Assembly: GCA_963709505.1 (NCBI GenBank) | Contig: CAVPXC010000007.1 | Span: forward strand, 1-64,000 | Direction of reading: 5' to 3' | Origin: CAVPXC01 sp963709505 | GTDB taxonomy: Bacteria; Chloroflexota; Anaerolineae; JAAEKA01 | Length of the DNA: 64,000 bases | Shown: positions 1 to 7,308 of the stretch, piece after piece | How the letters are laid out: each line of letters begins with the position of its first letter | Numbering within the stretch: the stretch's first letter is position 1 | The notes under the pieces: model-generated | Seen by the model: the letters and a program-made list of their open reading frames with translations, nothing else | Told to the model about the DNA's origin: nothing | Databases searched by the model: none | Position numbers and translations under genes: made by a program

Positions 1-228
1 GGCTTCTCGACGGTACTCCAGGATGATTGGGCCGGACCGCAGCACTCGCAAAGAGATCCATGGGCGACGATTGCCGGTCCAACTGGGCGAAAATCCCATT
101 TCGTGACTGCTGGTGATTTACAGGCCCTGCCGGTAGGCGCAACGCTACGGTTGGCCGCTGACAGCCGGTTCACTCCTCAGGCGCACGATACAGCCCGGCG
201 ATTGAACCTGCAACTGGTGCTCGAATAA
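1..228 (+). CDS. C-terminal end of a BMC-locus protein (5' partial)
   Basis: The frame entering at base 1 is open for 75 codons to the TAA at 226-228. The tail contains VTAGDLQALPVG followed by LRLAADSRFTPQA and ends RRLNLQLVLE. This 'T..D....G......DSR.TP.A' block resembles the short segment at the N-termini of EutT and EutQ and in other microcompartment-locus proteins (recalled family similarity, not searched). It ends 40 bases before the shell gene, so it is probably the preceding gene of the same operon. Its enzymatic role cannot be told from the visible part. Confidence 0.5.
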   Translation, partial: GFSTVLQDDWAGPQHSQRDPWATIAGPTGRKSHFVTAGDLQALPVGATLRLAADSRFTPQAHDTARRLNLQLVLE

Positions 229-268
229 ATCCGGCTGGGCGATCCGTTCCGGCCAAAGGACAACGACT

Positions 269-535
269 ATGCAACTGGCTCAAGTAGTTGGTACGGTAGT
301 CTCCACACGCAAAGAAGACGCGTTGATCGGCCAAAAACTGCTCATTCTGGAAGTGCTCAACCCGCGCAGCAACTCGGCGTCCGGTGAGATGCTGGTGGCG
401 ATCGATATCTTGGGCGCCGGTATTGGCGAAACCGTGCTCATTGCCAGAGGTGGGGCGGCTCGGATCAATCTACCAGCAGCGACACCGGTGGACGCGCGGG
501 TCATCGGCATTGTCGACACGATGGATGTGCGGTAA
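269..535 (+). CDS. pduN: BMC vertex shell protein, EutN/PduN/CcmL family (BMC-P)
   Basis: An 88-residue protein, the normal length for the pentameric BMC-P shell subunit that caps the vertices of bacterial microcompartments. It shows the family pattern: an N-terminal strand MQLAQVVGTVVST, the K..ALIGQKLLILEV segment, then DILGAGIGETVLIARGGAAR near residues 46-65, and a short C-terminal IGIVDTMDV. An AAAGGACAACG stretch upstream serves as ribosome binding site. The stop overlaps the ATG of the next gene by one base (TAATG), which indicates translational coupling in the operon. Other genes of the locus (PduO, PduP, PduS, PduT types) point to a propanediol-type compartment; the symbol is by context and EutN is an equally valid family name. 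Confidence 0.9.
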   Translation: MQLAQVVGTVVSTRKEDALIGQKLLILEVLNPRSNSASGEMLVAIDILGAGIGETVLIARGGAARINLPAATPVDARVIGIVDTMDVR

Positions 536-1539
536 TGGGCATTTACACGCGTGGCGGCGACACCGGCCAAACGTCGTTGCTTGGCGGCAGTCGCGTCCCC
601 AAAGACACATTGCGGATCGAGGTCTACGGCACGGTCGACGAGGCGACCTCGACCATGGGACTGGCGCGCGCGATGACGCAGCACACCGACCTGTGTCAGG
701 AGATCATCGGCATACAGGGCGAATTGATCGGCCTGATGGCCGAGTTGGCCACATCGCCCGAAGCTGCAGCAGCGCAGACACTCAGGATCAGGACCGCGCC
801 CATCCAGCCGGCCCAGGTGGAACGGTTGGAGCGAGCGATCGACAAATACGAGGCGGAACGGATTCCCTCCCACCATTTCGTTCGACCGGGAGGATCGGTG
901 GCCTCGGCTGCGCTGGATATGGCCCGCACGTTCGTTCGCCGGGCCGAGCGGCGGCTGGTGACCCTGAGCCGGGACGAAGAGATCAATCCCCACCTGGTCA
1001 AATACCTGAATCGCCTCTCCGACCTGCTGTACGTGATGGCACGCATCGACGAGCAGCGCGCGGTCGAGCAGGTGGTGATCAGTCAACTGAAATCAGCAGG
1101 GCTGAGCGCCAACCCCGCCGGCTCGAGCAGAGGAGATGAGACCATGTCGATTACTCTTGCCGATTGTGACCGAATGATCGAAGCGGGTATACGACGGGCC
1201 AGGGAAATCGGCGTGCCGATGGTGTTGGCTGTAGTCGACGCGGGCGGCAACCTGGTCGAAACGCGGCGGATGGACGAGGCCCTGATCGTCAGTATTACCC
1301 TGGCGCCCCACAAGGCGTACACTGCGGTAAGTGTCCGCATGACAACACAGCAGTTGGCGCAGTTTTCCCAGCCGGCCGGCCCACTTTATGGGATCGCTGC
1401 CAACATTCCCAACCTCACGCTGGTGGGCGGCGGCATCCCGCTGTGCACAGCCGCTGGGGTCGTGGGCGCCGTGGGTGTGAGTGGCGGCAGCGTCGAGCAG
1501 GATATCGAAGTGGCCGAGGCGATGGTGACTGCATTTTAG
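535..1539 (+). CDS. pduO: PduO-type ATP:cob(I)alamin adenosyltransferase with C-terminal GlcG/HbpS domain
   Basis: 334 residues, two domains. Residues 1 to about 185 are the PduO-type adenosyltransferase, starting IYTRGGDTGQTSLLGGSRVPKD (ATP-binding N-terminus) with VDEATSTMGLARA and, near residue 125, RRAERRLVTLSRDEEINPHLVKYLNRLSDLL split across the conserved RRAER and N..L.KYLNRLSDLLY motifs. After a short linker (SSRGDETM) a GlcG/HbpS (DUF336) domain runs from about 203, with VPMVLAVVDAGGNLVE and the glycine-rich tail GGGIPL. The same two-domain order occurs in Salmonella PduO. It makes adenosylcobalamin for a B12-dependent diol/glycerol dehydratase or lyase that must lie outside this window. 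Starts on the ATG overlapping the shell gene stop. Confidence 0.92.
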   Translation: MGIYTRGGDTGQTSLLGGSRVPKDTLRIEVYGTVDEATSTMGLARAMTQHTDLCQEIIGIQGELIGLMAELATSPEAAAAQTLRIRTAPIQPAQVERLERAIDKYEAERIPSHHFVRPGGSVASAALDMARTFVRRAERRLVTLSRDEEINPHLVKYLNRLSDLLYVMARIDEQRAVEQVVISQLKSAGLSANPAGSSRGDETMSITLADCDRMIEAGIRRAREIGVPMVLAVVDAGGNLVETRRMDEALIVSITLAPHKAYTAVSVRMTTQQLAQFSQPAGPLYGIAANIPNLTLVGGGIPLCTAAGVVGAVGVSGGSVEQDIEVAEAMVTAF

Positions 1540-1542
1540 AGA

Positions 1543-1626
1543 GATATCACAACGAATGGCGGACAACGAATGGCGGAAGGCCGCTCTGATCTCCGGTATT
1601 CGTTGTCCCAAATTCGTTGTGATATC
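1543..1626. repeat. Nested inverted repeat between pduO and pduP
   Basis: Two nested perfect inverted repeats: outer arms GATATCACAACGAAT (1543-1557) and ATTCGTTGTGATATC (1612-1626), inner arms GGACAACGAAT (1561-1571) and ATTCGTTGTCC (1598-1608), three bases apart on each side. The left side is also a direct repeat of ACAACGAATGGCGG. The structure sits just after the pduO stop and ends 6 bases before the pduP ribosome binding site, without a T run, so it looks like an mRNA hairpin or REP-like insertion rather than a terminator. Confidence 0.85.
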
Positions 1627-1642
1627 CGGACAAGGAGGACTC

Positions 1643-3052
1643 ATGACCGTAACACTGCAAGAAGCTCAGCTCGATGCGATCATCCGTCGGGTACTCGAAA
1701 AGATGGACGGCAACCGCCCGCCCGTGTCGAGCGCCTACCGAGGCGTCTTTGCTACGGCTGACCAGGCGATAGAGGCTGTGTATCGGGCGCAGATCGCCTA
1801 CCGGCGGGTCAGTATCGCCAAGCGCAAGGCGATCATCGACGCGATTCGCGAGGTGGTGATCGAAAACGCCCAGCGCCTGGCGCAGATGGCCGTCGAAGAA
1901 ACCAAAATGGGCCGCGTCTCGGACAAGGTGCTCAAGCACCTGTTAGTTGCGGATAAGACGCCTGGCGTGGAAGCGCTGCCCAACGCTGCCTTCATCGGCG
2001 ATGACGGCCTGACACTGGAAGAGCCGGCGCCCTTTGGCACCATCCTGGCCATTACTCCGACCACCAATCCCACGGCGACGATCGTCAATAACGCCATCAG
2101 CATGCTGGCTGCCGGCAATACGGTCTTCTTTGCACCGCATCCAAAAGCTCTCAAGACATCGCTGGTCTGCATCGATCTGCTCAATGAGGCCATCGAAAAC
2201 GCCGGTGGGCCGCCCAATCTACTGGTTGCAATGTCAACCGTGGACTTGGACCTGGTGCGAGATGTGTTGATGAAGCATCCAAAGATCGCCCTCATCTGCG
2301 TTACCGGCGGCACAGCCGTGGTCGATCTGGCCCTTACCAGCGGCAAACGGGCGATTGGTGCGGCCGCAGGCAACCCGCCCGTTTTGGTCGATGATACCGC
2401 CAACCCGGAAAAAGCGGCCAGGGAAATCATCGCCGGGCATTCCTTCGACAATAACCTTCCCTGCACCTCGGAAAAAGAGGTCATCGTGACTTCGGGTATT
2501 GCCGACGCTTTGATGGGTTGCTTCAAGCAGTCGCCCAACGCGGTCGTGCTTGACAGCAGCTACCTGCCGCGGCTGGAAAAAGTGATCTTGAACGACAAGC
2601 GCAGCGGCCCATGCCCCGACTACATCGGCAAGAACGCCAACGTGGTTCTGCGGCAACTAGGCATCGAGGCCAGTGACGATGTGCGGGCGGTTATCGTGGA
2701 GGTCGACAAGAATCACCCCTTTGTGCGACATGAGTGTATGATGCCGGTGTTAGGCGTCGTCCGGGTGGGCGGCTTTGAAGAGGCGGTCGATGTCGCCGTT
2801 GAAGTGGAAGGCGGGTTGCGCCATTCATCTGTCATCCACTCGGCCAACATCTATCACATGAGCGAGTTCGGCAAGGCCATCAACACCACCATGTTTGTCA
2901 AGAACGCACCCTCGTATGCCGCGCTGGGCTTTGGCGGTGAAGGCTTCACCAGCTTTACGATCGCCGGCCGGACCGGCGAAGGCATGACCACGGTCCGAAC
3001 CTTCACACGGATCAGACGGTGTACGTTGGTAGGCGCATTTTCATTGGTATGA
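1643..3052 (+). CDS. pduP: CoA-acylating aldehyde dehydrogenase, PduP/EutE type
   Basis: 469 residues, ALDH superfamily, converting propionaldehyde or acetaldehyde plus CoA and NAD+ to acyl-CoA inside the compartment. The ATG at 1643 is chosen because AAGGAGGA lies 7 bases upstream; the open frame extends to 1556 but that stretch is only the hairpin. The N-terminus MTVTLQEAQLDAIIRRVLEK is a short amphipathic helix of the encapsulation-peptide kind followed by a linker. Further landmarks: ITPTTNPT near residue 135, ICVTGGTAVV near 220, and the catalytic Cys in NNLPCTSEKE near 275. C-terminal motif GRTGEGMTTVRTFTRIRRC is typical for PduP/EutE. Confidence 0.93.
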   Translation: MTVTLQEAQLDAIIRRVLEKMDGNRPPVSSAYRGVFATADQAIEAVYRAQIAYRRVSIAKRKAIIDAIREVVIENAQRLAQMAVEETKMGRVSDKVLKHLLVADKTPGVEALPNAAFIGDDGLTLEEPAPFGTILAITPTTNPTATIVNNAISMLAAGNTVFFAPHPKALKTSLVCIDLLNEAIENAGGPPNLLVAMSTVDLDLVRDVLMKHPKIALICVTGGTAVVDLALTSGKRAIGAAAGNPPVLVDDTANPEKAAREIIAGHSFDNNLPCTSEKEVIVTSGIADALMGCFKQSPNAVVLDSSYLPRLEKVILNDKRSGPCPDYIGKNANVVLRQLGIEASDDVRAVIVEVDKNHPFVRHECMMPVLGVVRVGGFEEAVDVAVEVEGGLRHSSVIHSANIYHMSEFGKAINTTMFVKNAPSYAALGFGGEGFTSFTIAGRTGEGMTTVRTFTRIRRCTLVGAFSLV

Positions 3053-3056
3053 CAAG

Positions 3057-3110
3057 AGGTGCCGGGCACGTGAGTTTCATTACGTCTTCATCATCACGTG
3101 CCCGGTACCT
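3057..3110. repeat. Inverted repeat, AGGTGCCGGGCAC family, copy 1
   Basis: Arms AGGTGCCGGGCACGTGA (3057-3073) and TCACGTGCCCGGTACCT (3094-3110) pair over 17 bp with one mismatch, with a 20-base loop. It fills the gap between pduP and the pduS ribosome binding site. A second element with nearly the same arms lies at 19378-19461, so this is a dispersed repeat, not a gene-specific hairpin. Confidence 0.85.
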
Positions 3111-3134
3111 GAATAGAATAGATAGGAGGTTGGA

Positions 3135-4457
3135 GTGGATAAAGCGATAGCAGACCTGGTGCAACGTGCCGGCGTAACCGGAGCCGGTGGGGCAGGGTTT
3201 CCAACCCACATCAAGATCGGATCTCGGTCGGAGGTGGTGATCGCCAACGGGGCCGAATGCGAGCCGTTGACCCATGTCGATCAGGAGTTGATGATCCACC
3301 ATGCCGCCGAGCTAGTGGCCGGCATGCAGGCGGTGATCCAGTCGACAGGCGCGACCCGGGGCATATTTGGCGTCAAGAAGAAGTACACCGCTGCGATCCA
3401 GTCGCTGCGTCAGGCCATCGGCGGCAACGACGACCTGTCCATTTTCGAGCTGGGCAACTTCTATCCGTCCGGCGACGAGCAGGTGCTGGTTTATGACGTG
3501 CTGGGCCGGGTCGTGCCGGAAGGCGGCATCCCACTGAACGTCGGCGTGGTGGTGCAGAACATCGAGACCCTCTACAACATCAACGCCGCCCTGGCCGGGC
3601 AGCCGGTCACGCACAAACACGTCACCGTGATTGGCGAGGTGCAGCGGCCTTTAACCGTGCGGGTGCCGATAGGCATCACACTCCGCGAGGTAATCGACCT
3701 GGCCGGCGGTCCCACAACCGCGGATCCGATGGTGCTGGAAGGCGGCGCGATGATGGGCCACGTCGTCGGCAGCCTGGACGAGCCGGTGACCAAACGAACC
3801 AAGATCCTGCTCGTGTTGCCCTATTCGCACCAGTTGAGCGCAAAGCGGCGGCAGCCGCGCAGCGAAATTGAGCTGCATGCGATTTCGGCCTGCGATCAGT
3901 GCTACATGTGCACCGATTTCTGCCCCCGCCACGCCCAGGGGCACGCCATCCAACCGCACAAGCTGATCCTGCTGCTGGCTTCCGGTATCCCGCTCACCGA
4001 TGAACAGATGTCGGGCGCGCTGTTGTGCTGCGAGTGCCGGACCTGCAACTATGCCTGCCCCGTCCACCTTTCGCCGGGCGACATCGCCATTTCGGTCAAG
4101 CACGACCTGGTCAAGGCCGGCCTGAAGAACCCTTACCGCCGGCAGACCGAGGTCGATCCGTACCGCGATTTTCGCCGCGTGCCGATGTATCGCCTGGTGA
4201 ACCGGCTAGGGCTGGCCCGCTACGACGTGCCGGCGCCGTTGACTGAGGTGACCGCCACGTTCAAGCGGGTGAGTCTGGCCTTGCGGCAACACACGGGTGT
4301 CCCAGTCACGCCGGTGGTAAAGGTGGGACAGACGGTCGCGGTCGGCGATGTGATCGGCGAGATACCGGAAACGTCGATGGGCGCGCGACTTCACGCCAGT
4401 TTAAGCGGCCTGGTCCGCGAGATCACCCCTGATGCGATCGTGATAGAGGCAAACTAA
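3135..4457 (+). CDS. pduS: PduS-type cobalamin reductase / RnfC-like electron carrier
   Basis: 440 residues. GTG start at 3135 with AGGAGGT 4 bases upstream. The N-terminal part has the glycine-rich nucleotide/FMN signature GAGGAGFPTHIK, as in RnfC and the 51-kDa subunit of Complex I, then a SLBB-like segment around residues 150-200 (TVRVPIGITLREVIDLAGG). Two ferredoxin-type cysteine clusters follow: CDQCYMCTDFCPR near 253 and CCECRTCNYACP near 298, enough ligands for two [4Fe-4S] clusters. The C-terminus has a barrel-sandwich-like stretch. PduS reduces cob(II)alamin so that PduO can adenosylate it, and may pass electrons through the shell to PduT encoded next. The two genes are one base apart. 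Confidence 0.93.
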   Translation: MDKAIADLVQRAGVTGAGGAGFPTHIKIGSRSEVVIANGAECEPLTHVDQELMIHHAAELVAGMQAVIQSTGATRGIFGVKKKYTAAIQSLRQAIGGNDDLSIFELGNFYPSGDEQVLVYDVLGRVVPEGGIPLNVGVVVQNIETLYNINAALAGQPVTHKHVTVIGEVQRPLTVRVPIGITLREVIDLAGGPTTADPMVLEGGAMMGHVVGSLDEPVTKRTKILLVLPYSHQLSAKRRQPRSEIELHAISACDQCYMCTDFCPRHAQGHAIQPHKLILLLASGIPLTDEQMSGALLCCECRTCNYACPVHLSPGDIAISVKHDLVKAGLKNPYRRQTEVDPYRDFRRVPMYRLVNRLGLARYDVPAPLTEVTATFKRVSLALRQHTGVPVTPVVKVGQTVAVGDVIGEIPETSMGARLHASLSGLVREITPDAIVIEAN

Positions 4458-4458
4458 G

Positions 4459-5025
4459 ATGACTGCACGAGCAGAAACCCCCAAAGCTATCGGCATGATC
4501 GAGATGCGCAGCATTGCCCGCGGTATGATGACGGCGGACGTGATGCTCAAGCAGGCCAACGTGGATCTGATACGGGCGCACGTGGTGTGTCCAGGCAAGT
4601 ACGTGATATTGATTGCCGGCGCGATCAGCCAGGTTCGCAGCGCCATTGATGCCGGCCAGGTGTCCTCGCCGGAAGTGCTGGTGGACACCTTTGTGCTGCC
4701 CAATGTGCATCCCAGTGTCTTTCCGGCCCTGACTGCCACGACCGAGGTTGCCAACGTGCGCGCCATTGGCATCATCGAGACCTTTACCCTGGCGGCGTCC
4801 ATCGTCGCCGCCGATGCTGCGGTGAAGGCGGCCGGGGTGGAATTGATCGAGATTCGCCTGCCGTTTGCCTTGGGTGGAAAGGCCTTCGTGGTCTTTACCG
4901 GGGAAGTGAGTTCCGTGCGTGCCGGGGTGAACAGCGCCGTCGAGCTACTCAAGAATGAGGGCGTCATCGATTCCTTTGTCGTCATTCCCTCTCCTCACAA
5001 AGGGTTGATCGAGAAGTTGCTGTAG
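4459..5025 (+). CDS. pduT: Tandem-domain BMC shell protein with Fe-S site, PduT type (BMC-T)
   Basis: 188 residues made of two BMC domains: residues about 9-92 (KAIGMIEMRSIARGMMTAD) and about 99-185 (VRAIGIIETFTLAASIVAAD). Such proteins form trimeric pseudohexamers. Domain 1 keeps the cysteine in VVCPGKYV (residue 44), equivalent to the ligand that builds the [4Fe-4S] cluster at the three-fold axis in PduT. Starts one base after pduS; last gene of the operon, followed by a terminator. The PduS-PduT pair suggests electron export across the shell. Confidence 0.92.
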   Translation: MTARAETPKAIGMIEMRSIARGMMTADVMLKQANVDLIRAHVVCPGKYVILIAGAISQVRSAIDAGQVSSPEVLVDTFVLPNVHPSVFPALTATTEVANVRAIGIIETFTLAASIVAADAAVKAAGVELIEIRLPFALGGKAFVVFTGEVSSVRAGVNSAVELLKNEGVIDSFVVIPSPHKGLIEKLL

Positions 5026-5049
5026 TAGCCGTTGGTGAGTTCTGACAGC

Positions 5050-5086
5050 AAAGCCCTCGTCGTCCACGGACGGCGAGGGCTTTTTT
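5050..5086 (+). terminator. Rho-independent terminator of the BMC operon
   Basis: AAAGCCCTCG pairs with CGAGGGCTTT around a loop near 5060-5073 and is followed by TTTTTT ending at 5086. It lies 25 bases after the pduT stop. Confidence 0.9.
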
Positions 5087-5115
5087 GAATCGGTGGCTAA
5101 CACTGTACGATTGGA

Positions 5116-5452
5116 CAAGCTTCAACCAATTTGGTGTGTTCAAAATGGGTTGAAGCAGTGGCGAAAAGCCAGCGCCGGTCGAGTAGGGTCTGGCGGCGAT
5201 TTATCAACGACCAGCTTATACACTCAAGGATCGCCATTTTCACTGACCGCCGCCAGACCCGTATCGAGACCAAGCGGGTCGTACGCACGGAACCCGCTGG
5301 TCTCGATACGGTCCTGGCGGCGAGTTCTCGGTTGATGTGAGACCTCTGTAAACAGCCAAGGTTCCGGTATTACGCCGCCACGACCTACTCGACCGACGCT
5401 AGCTTCTGACCGCTTGATTAACCCATTTTAAATACACTTCAATCAATTCGCC
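5116..5452. repeat. Large imperfect inverted-repeat element (MITE/REP-like)
   Basis: The outer ~85 bases of each side are imperfect inverted copies: the left side contains GTGTGTTCAAAATGGGTT and CGGTCGAGTAGGG; the right side read on the other strand contains GTGTATTTAAAATGGGTT and CGGTCGAGTAGG. Inside, GGTCTGGCGGC (about 5188) pairs with GCCGCCAGACC (about 5249), and GTATCGAGACCAAGCGGGT (5261-5279) pairs with ACCCGCTGGTCTCGATAC (5292-5309). No gene is evident. It fills the interval between the BMC terminator and the following minus-strand gene. Confidence 0.75.
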
Positions 5453-5471
5453 GACTTGTCGAAAGTAGTCA

Positions 5472-5762
5472 TCAATGGATAAACTTGATCTCCTGGTAAG
5501 CGTCCGCCTGCTCGCGTAGACGACTCAACAGGTGATATTCGCCAATCCATTCGGCAAGTTCCAATGTTTCGGGCAACTCATCGTTTTCGTAGCGCTCAAG
5601 AAATTCTGCGCTGCTCATCCTGTGAGCAGCTTCAAACCCCTGCAGGCGTCCCTCGGTCCGCCGGATGGCTGCTTCCAGCATGTGTAGCTCATTTTCGAGA
5701 GCAGCCTCGATTAGAGGTCTGAGTGGACGCTGGCGCGTCGCCGATAGTGTCAGTTGATTCAT
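5472..5762 (-). CDS. Small hypothetical protein, probable antitoxin partner
   Basis: 96 residues, acidic and helical (LIEAALENELHMLEAAIRRT, ELAEWIGEYHLLSRLREQ), no recognised domain. It begins 15 bases downstream of a short ORF ending GSHNEVYR, the typical C-terminus of RelE/HigB-like toxins, so toxin-first organisation of a type II toxin-antitoxin pair is plausible. The predicted coiled-coil character fits an antitoxin. Identity is inferred only from context. Confidence 0.5.
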   Translation of the reverse strand: MNQLTLSATRQRPLRPLIEAALENELHMLEAAIRRTEGRLQGFEAAHRMSSAEFLERYENDELPETLELAEWIGEYHLLSRLREQADAYQEIKFIH

Positions 5763-5777
5763 GTTAGGTTCTCATGC

Positions 5778-5897
5778 CTAGCGATACACCTCGTTATGGC
5801 TGCCGACGTCGAGCAAGGTGATCTCCTTGTCCATGGGCCAGCGCGAGGCGATCAAAGCGCGCTTCGTCGACCCTGACGACCCGTTGCAGATCGTCAT
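5778..5897 (-). pseudogene. C-terminal remnant of a RelE/HigB-like toxin
   Basis: A 39-codon minus-strand frame from an ATG at 5897 to TAG at 5778-5780, ending ASRWPMDKEITLLDVGSHNEVYR in two overlapping motifs (MDKEITLLDVG and SHNEVYR) that resemble the final strand of RelE/HigB-type ribonuclease toxins. The upstream catalytic part is missing; it would run into the hsdR fragment on the other strand. Most likely a truncated toxin gene. Confidence 0.4.
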
Positions 5898-5923
5898 CGT
5901 GCGCGACATAGGGGTACATCCTG

Positions 5924-6694
5924 GTGATGCACGTCCCCACAGCTCGCGCCCATGCCGAAGAAGTGGCGTTTTGCCAAATGATCCGCAAGCAGTTGCAAAA
6001 GCTCGATCCGAAGGTCAAGCAGGGTCTGGAGACGCTGGATCGGGCGGTGCGCGATCTGCTGGACGAGAGCATCAGCGCCCAGCCGGCAGTGGACATCTTC
6101 GCCGTAGCTGGTCTGGACAAGCCTGACATCTCGATCCTGGACGAGAAGTTTCTGGCCGGCTTCAAGCAGCAAAGACAGCAGGACTTGCAGGCCCGCCTGC
6201 TGGAACGTCTCATGCGCGACGATCTCGAGGTCGGGAAACGGCGCAACTTGGCCCGCTACCGGTCGTTTCGGCAGATGCTGGACGAGGCCATCACCCACTA
6301 CAACAACCGCACCATCCAGGCAGCGGACGTGGTGGCCGTCATGGTCGAGATCCGCCAGCAGCAAATCGAGGACGAGCGGCGCAAGCAGGCGCTCGGATTG
6401 AACGACGAGGAATTGGCCTTCTACGACGTCGTCGCGCTGAGCGCCGAGGTTGTCCCTGCGCACAACGACGAATGGATTGCCGGCTTGGTCCGCGAGGTAA
6501 CCGCGTCGATCAAGACCAATCTCAAGGTCGATTGGACCCGCGCCCATCAAAGCGCTGTCTATGCCAGCGTCCAGAGCGCCGTAGGTCGCGTGCTGCGTCG
6601 TCGCGGTATTCGAGGTGAAGCGTTCGAGTTTCTGCGTTCCCGGCTCCTGCAGCAAGCGGAGGCTATGCACGAAGAGTGGCCGATGGTGGCGTGA
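5924..6694 (+). pseudogene. hsdR: 3' fragment of a type I restriction endonuclease subunit R gene
   Basis: The 256-codon frame matches the C-terminal helical region of HsdR (DUF3387-type): HAEEVAFCQMIRKQL near the start, NNRTIQAADVVAVMVEI in the middle, and the hallmark KVDWTRAHQSAVYASVQ followed by RVLRRRGI near residue 215. An intact HsdR has about 1000 residues with nuclease and helicase motor domains; none of those are present and no hsdM or hsdS is nearby. The coding similarity begins only around 5945, directly at the break with the toxin remnant, so the fragment is a decayed leftover. The ATG at 5924 is merely where the frame opens. Confidence 0.75.
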
Positions 6695-7012
6695 TATCTA
6701 GCCTCCTTGCTCAATTAGCGTGAATCCGGAGAGTGTACTAGCGCAATTGACGCTAATTCAGCGATTTGAAGCTGTTTGCCGCCTGCCCAGGTGCGTCGTT
6801 TGAAATCATCTCGCGGGAGAGCTACCAGGCGTATTTAGGCGTTTGATCAAACGGACAGTCATGGGGCTTCTGCAAAGATACAAATCATGATTACTATAAT
6901 CCAGATTTGTATTATCGCGAGTCTGTTTGTACTGACCTGCCCATACGATCTCACCAAGGGTCGACGCGTTCGGACAAGAAAGTAAATTGCCTCCCCCGGC
7001 GTTCTAGGTCAT
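6695..7012. other. Intergenic region with an AT-rich operator-like palindrome
   Basis: No convincing gene. A 9-bp inverted repeat ATACAAATC (6878-6886) / GATTTGTAT (6904-6912) with a 17-base AT-rich centre resembles a repressor operator, but no neighbouring regulator uses it. Confidence 0.4.
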
Positions 7013-7041
7013 TTGACAGACCACCCACCTGATGCTACACT
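7013..7041 (+). promoter_or_regulatory. Sigma70-type promoter of the thiamine operon
   Basis: TTGACA at 7013-7018 and TACACT at 7036-7041 are 17 bases apart. The start point would lie about 15 bases before the TPP riboswitch. Confidence 0.75.
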
Positions 7042-7061
7042 GCCATCAACAATCGATGTTT

Positions 7062-7156
7062 GCTAGGGGAGCCGGGAAGCGTCCGGCTGAGAGGGTGGCC
7101 GATCTGCCACCGACCCTTTGAACCTGACCTGGGTAATGCCGGCGTAGGGATGCACC
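7062..7156 (+). promoter_or_regulatory. TPP riboswitch (THI element)
   Basis: Contains all conserved blocks of the thiamine pyrophosphate aptamer in order: GGGGAGCC at 7067-7074, GGCTGAGAGGG (7085-7095), ACCCTTTGAACCTGA (7112-7127 area), and GGGTAATGCCGGCGTAGGGA (7131-7150). It precedes a thiamine pyrophosphokinase and a thiamine ABC importer, so it is expected to shut the operon down when TPP is abundant. Confidence 0.96.
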
Positions 7157-7171
7157 CAACCAGCGACGCAC

Positions 7172-7204
7172 AAGGCCGTTTGCCGCACCCAGGCAGGCGG
7201 CCTT
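7172..7204 (+). promoter_or_regulatory. Hairpin downstream of the TPP riboswitch
   Basis: AAGGCCGTTTGCC pairs with GGCAGGCGGCCTT (one bulge) in the expression-platform position. There is only a weak T tract (TTATTGATT), so it may act as a terminator of modest strength or as part of an alternative fold. Confidence 0.5.
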
Positions 7205-7308
7205 ATTGATTCTCGGATCCGACCCATGACGCCCAACCTGACCCAGATTTTATCGTATTTCCGCACTCCCGCACCATCTCACTATCTCACAACCACACTA
7301 TCTTACCT

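Noticed and set aside
280..1086. Long minus-strand frames opposite the shell and PduO genes
   Set aside because: They mirror well-conserved plus-strand proteins, have Arg/Gly/His-rich composition and no family motif: antisense shadows of high-GC coding.
1556..1642. Upstream start for PduP at 1556
   Set aside because: The extra 29 residues are only the inverted repeat; a good ribosome binding site precedes 1643 and the encapsulation-type N-terminus begins there.
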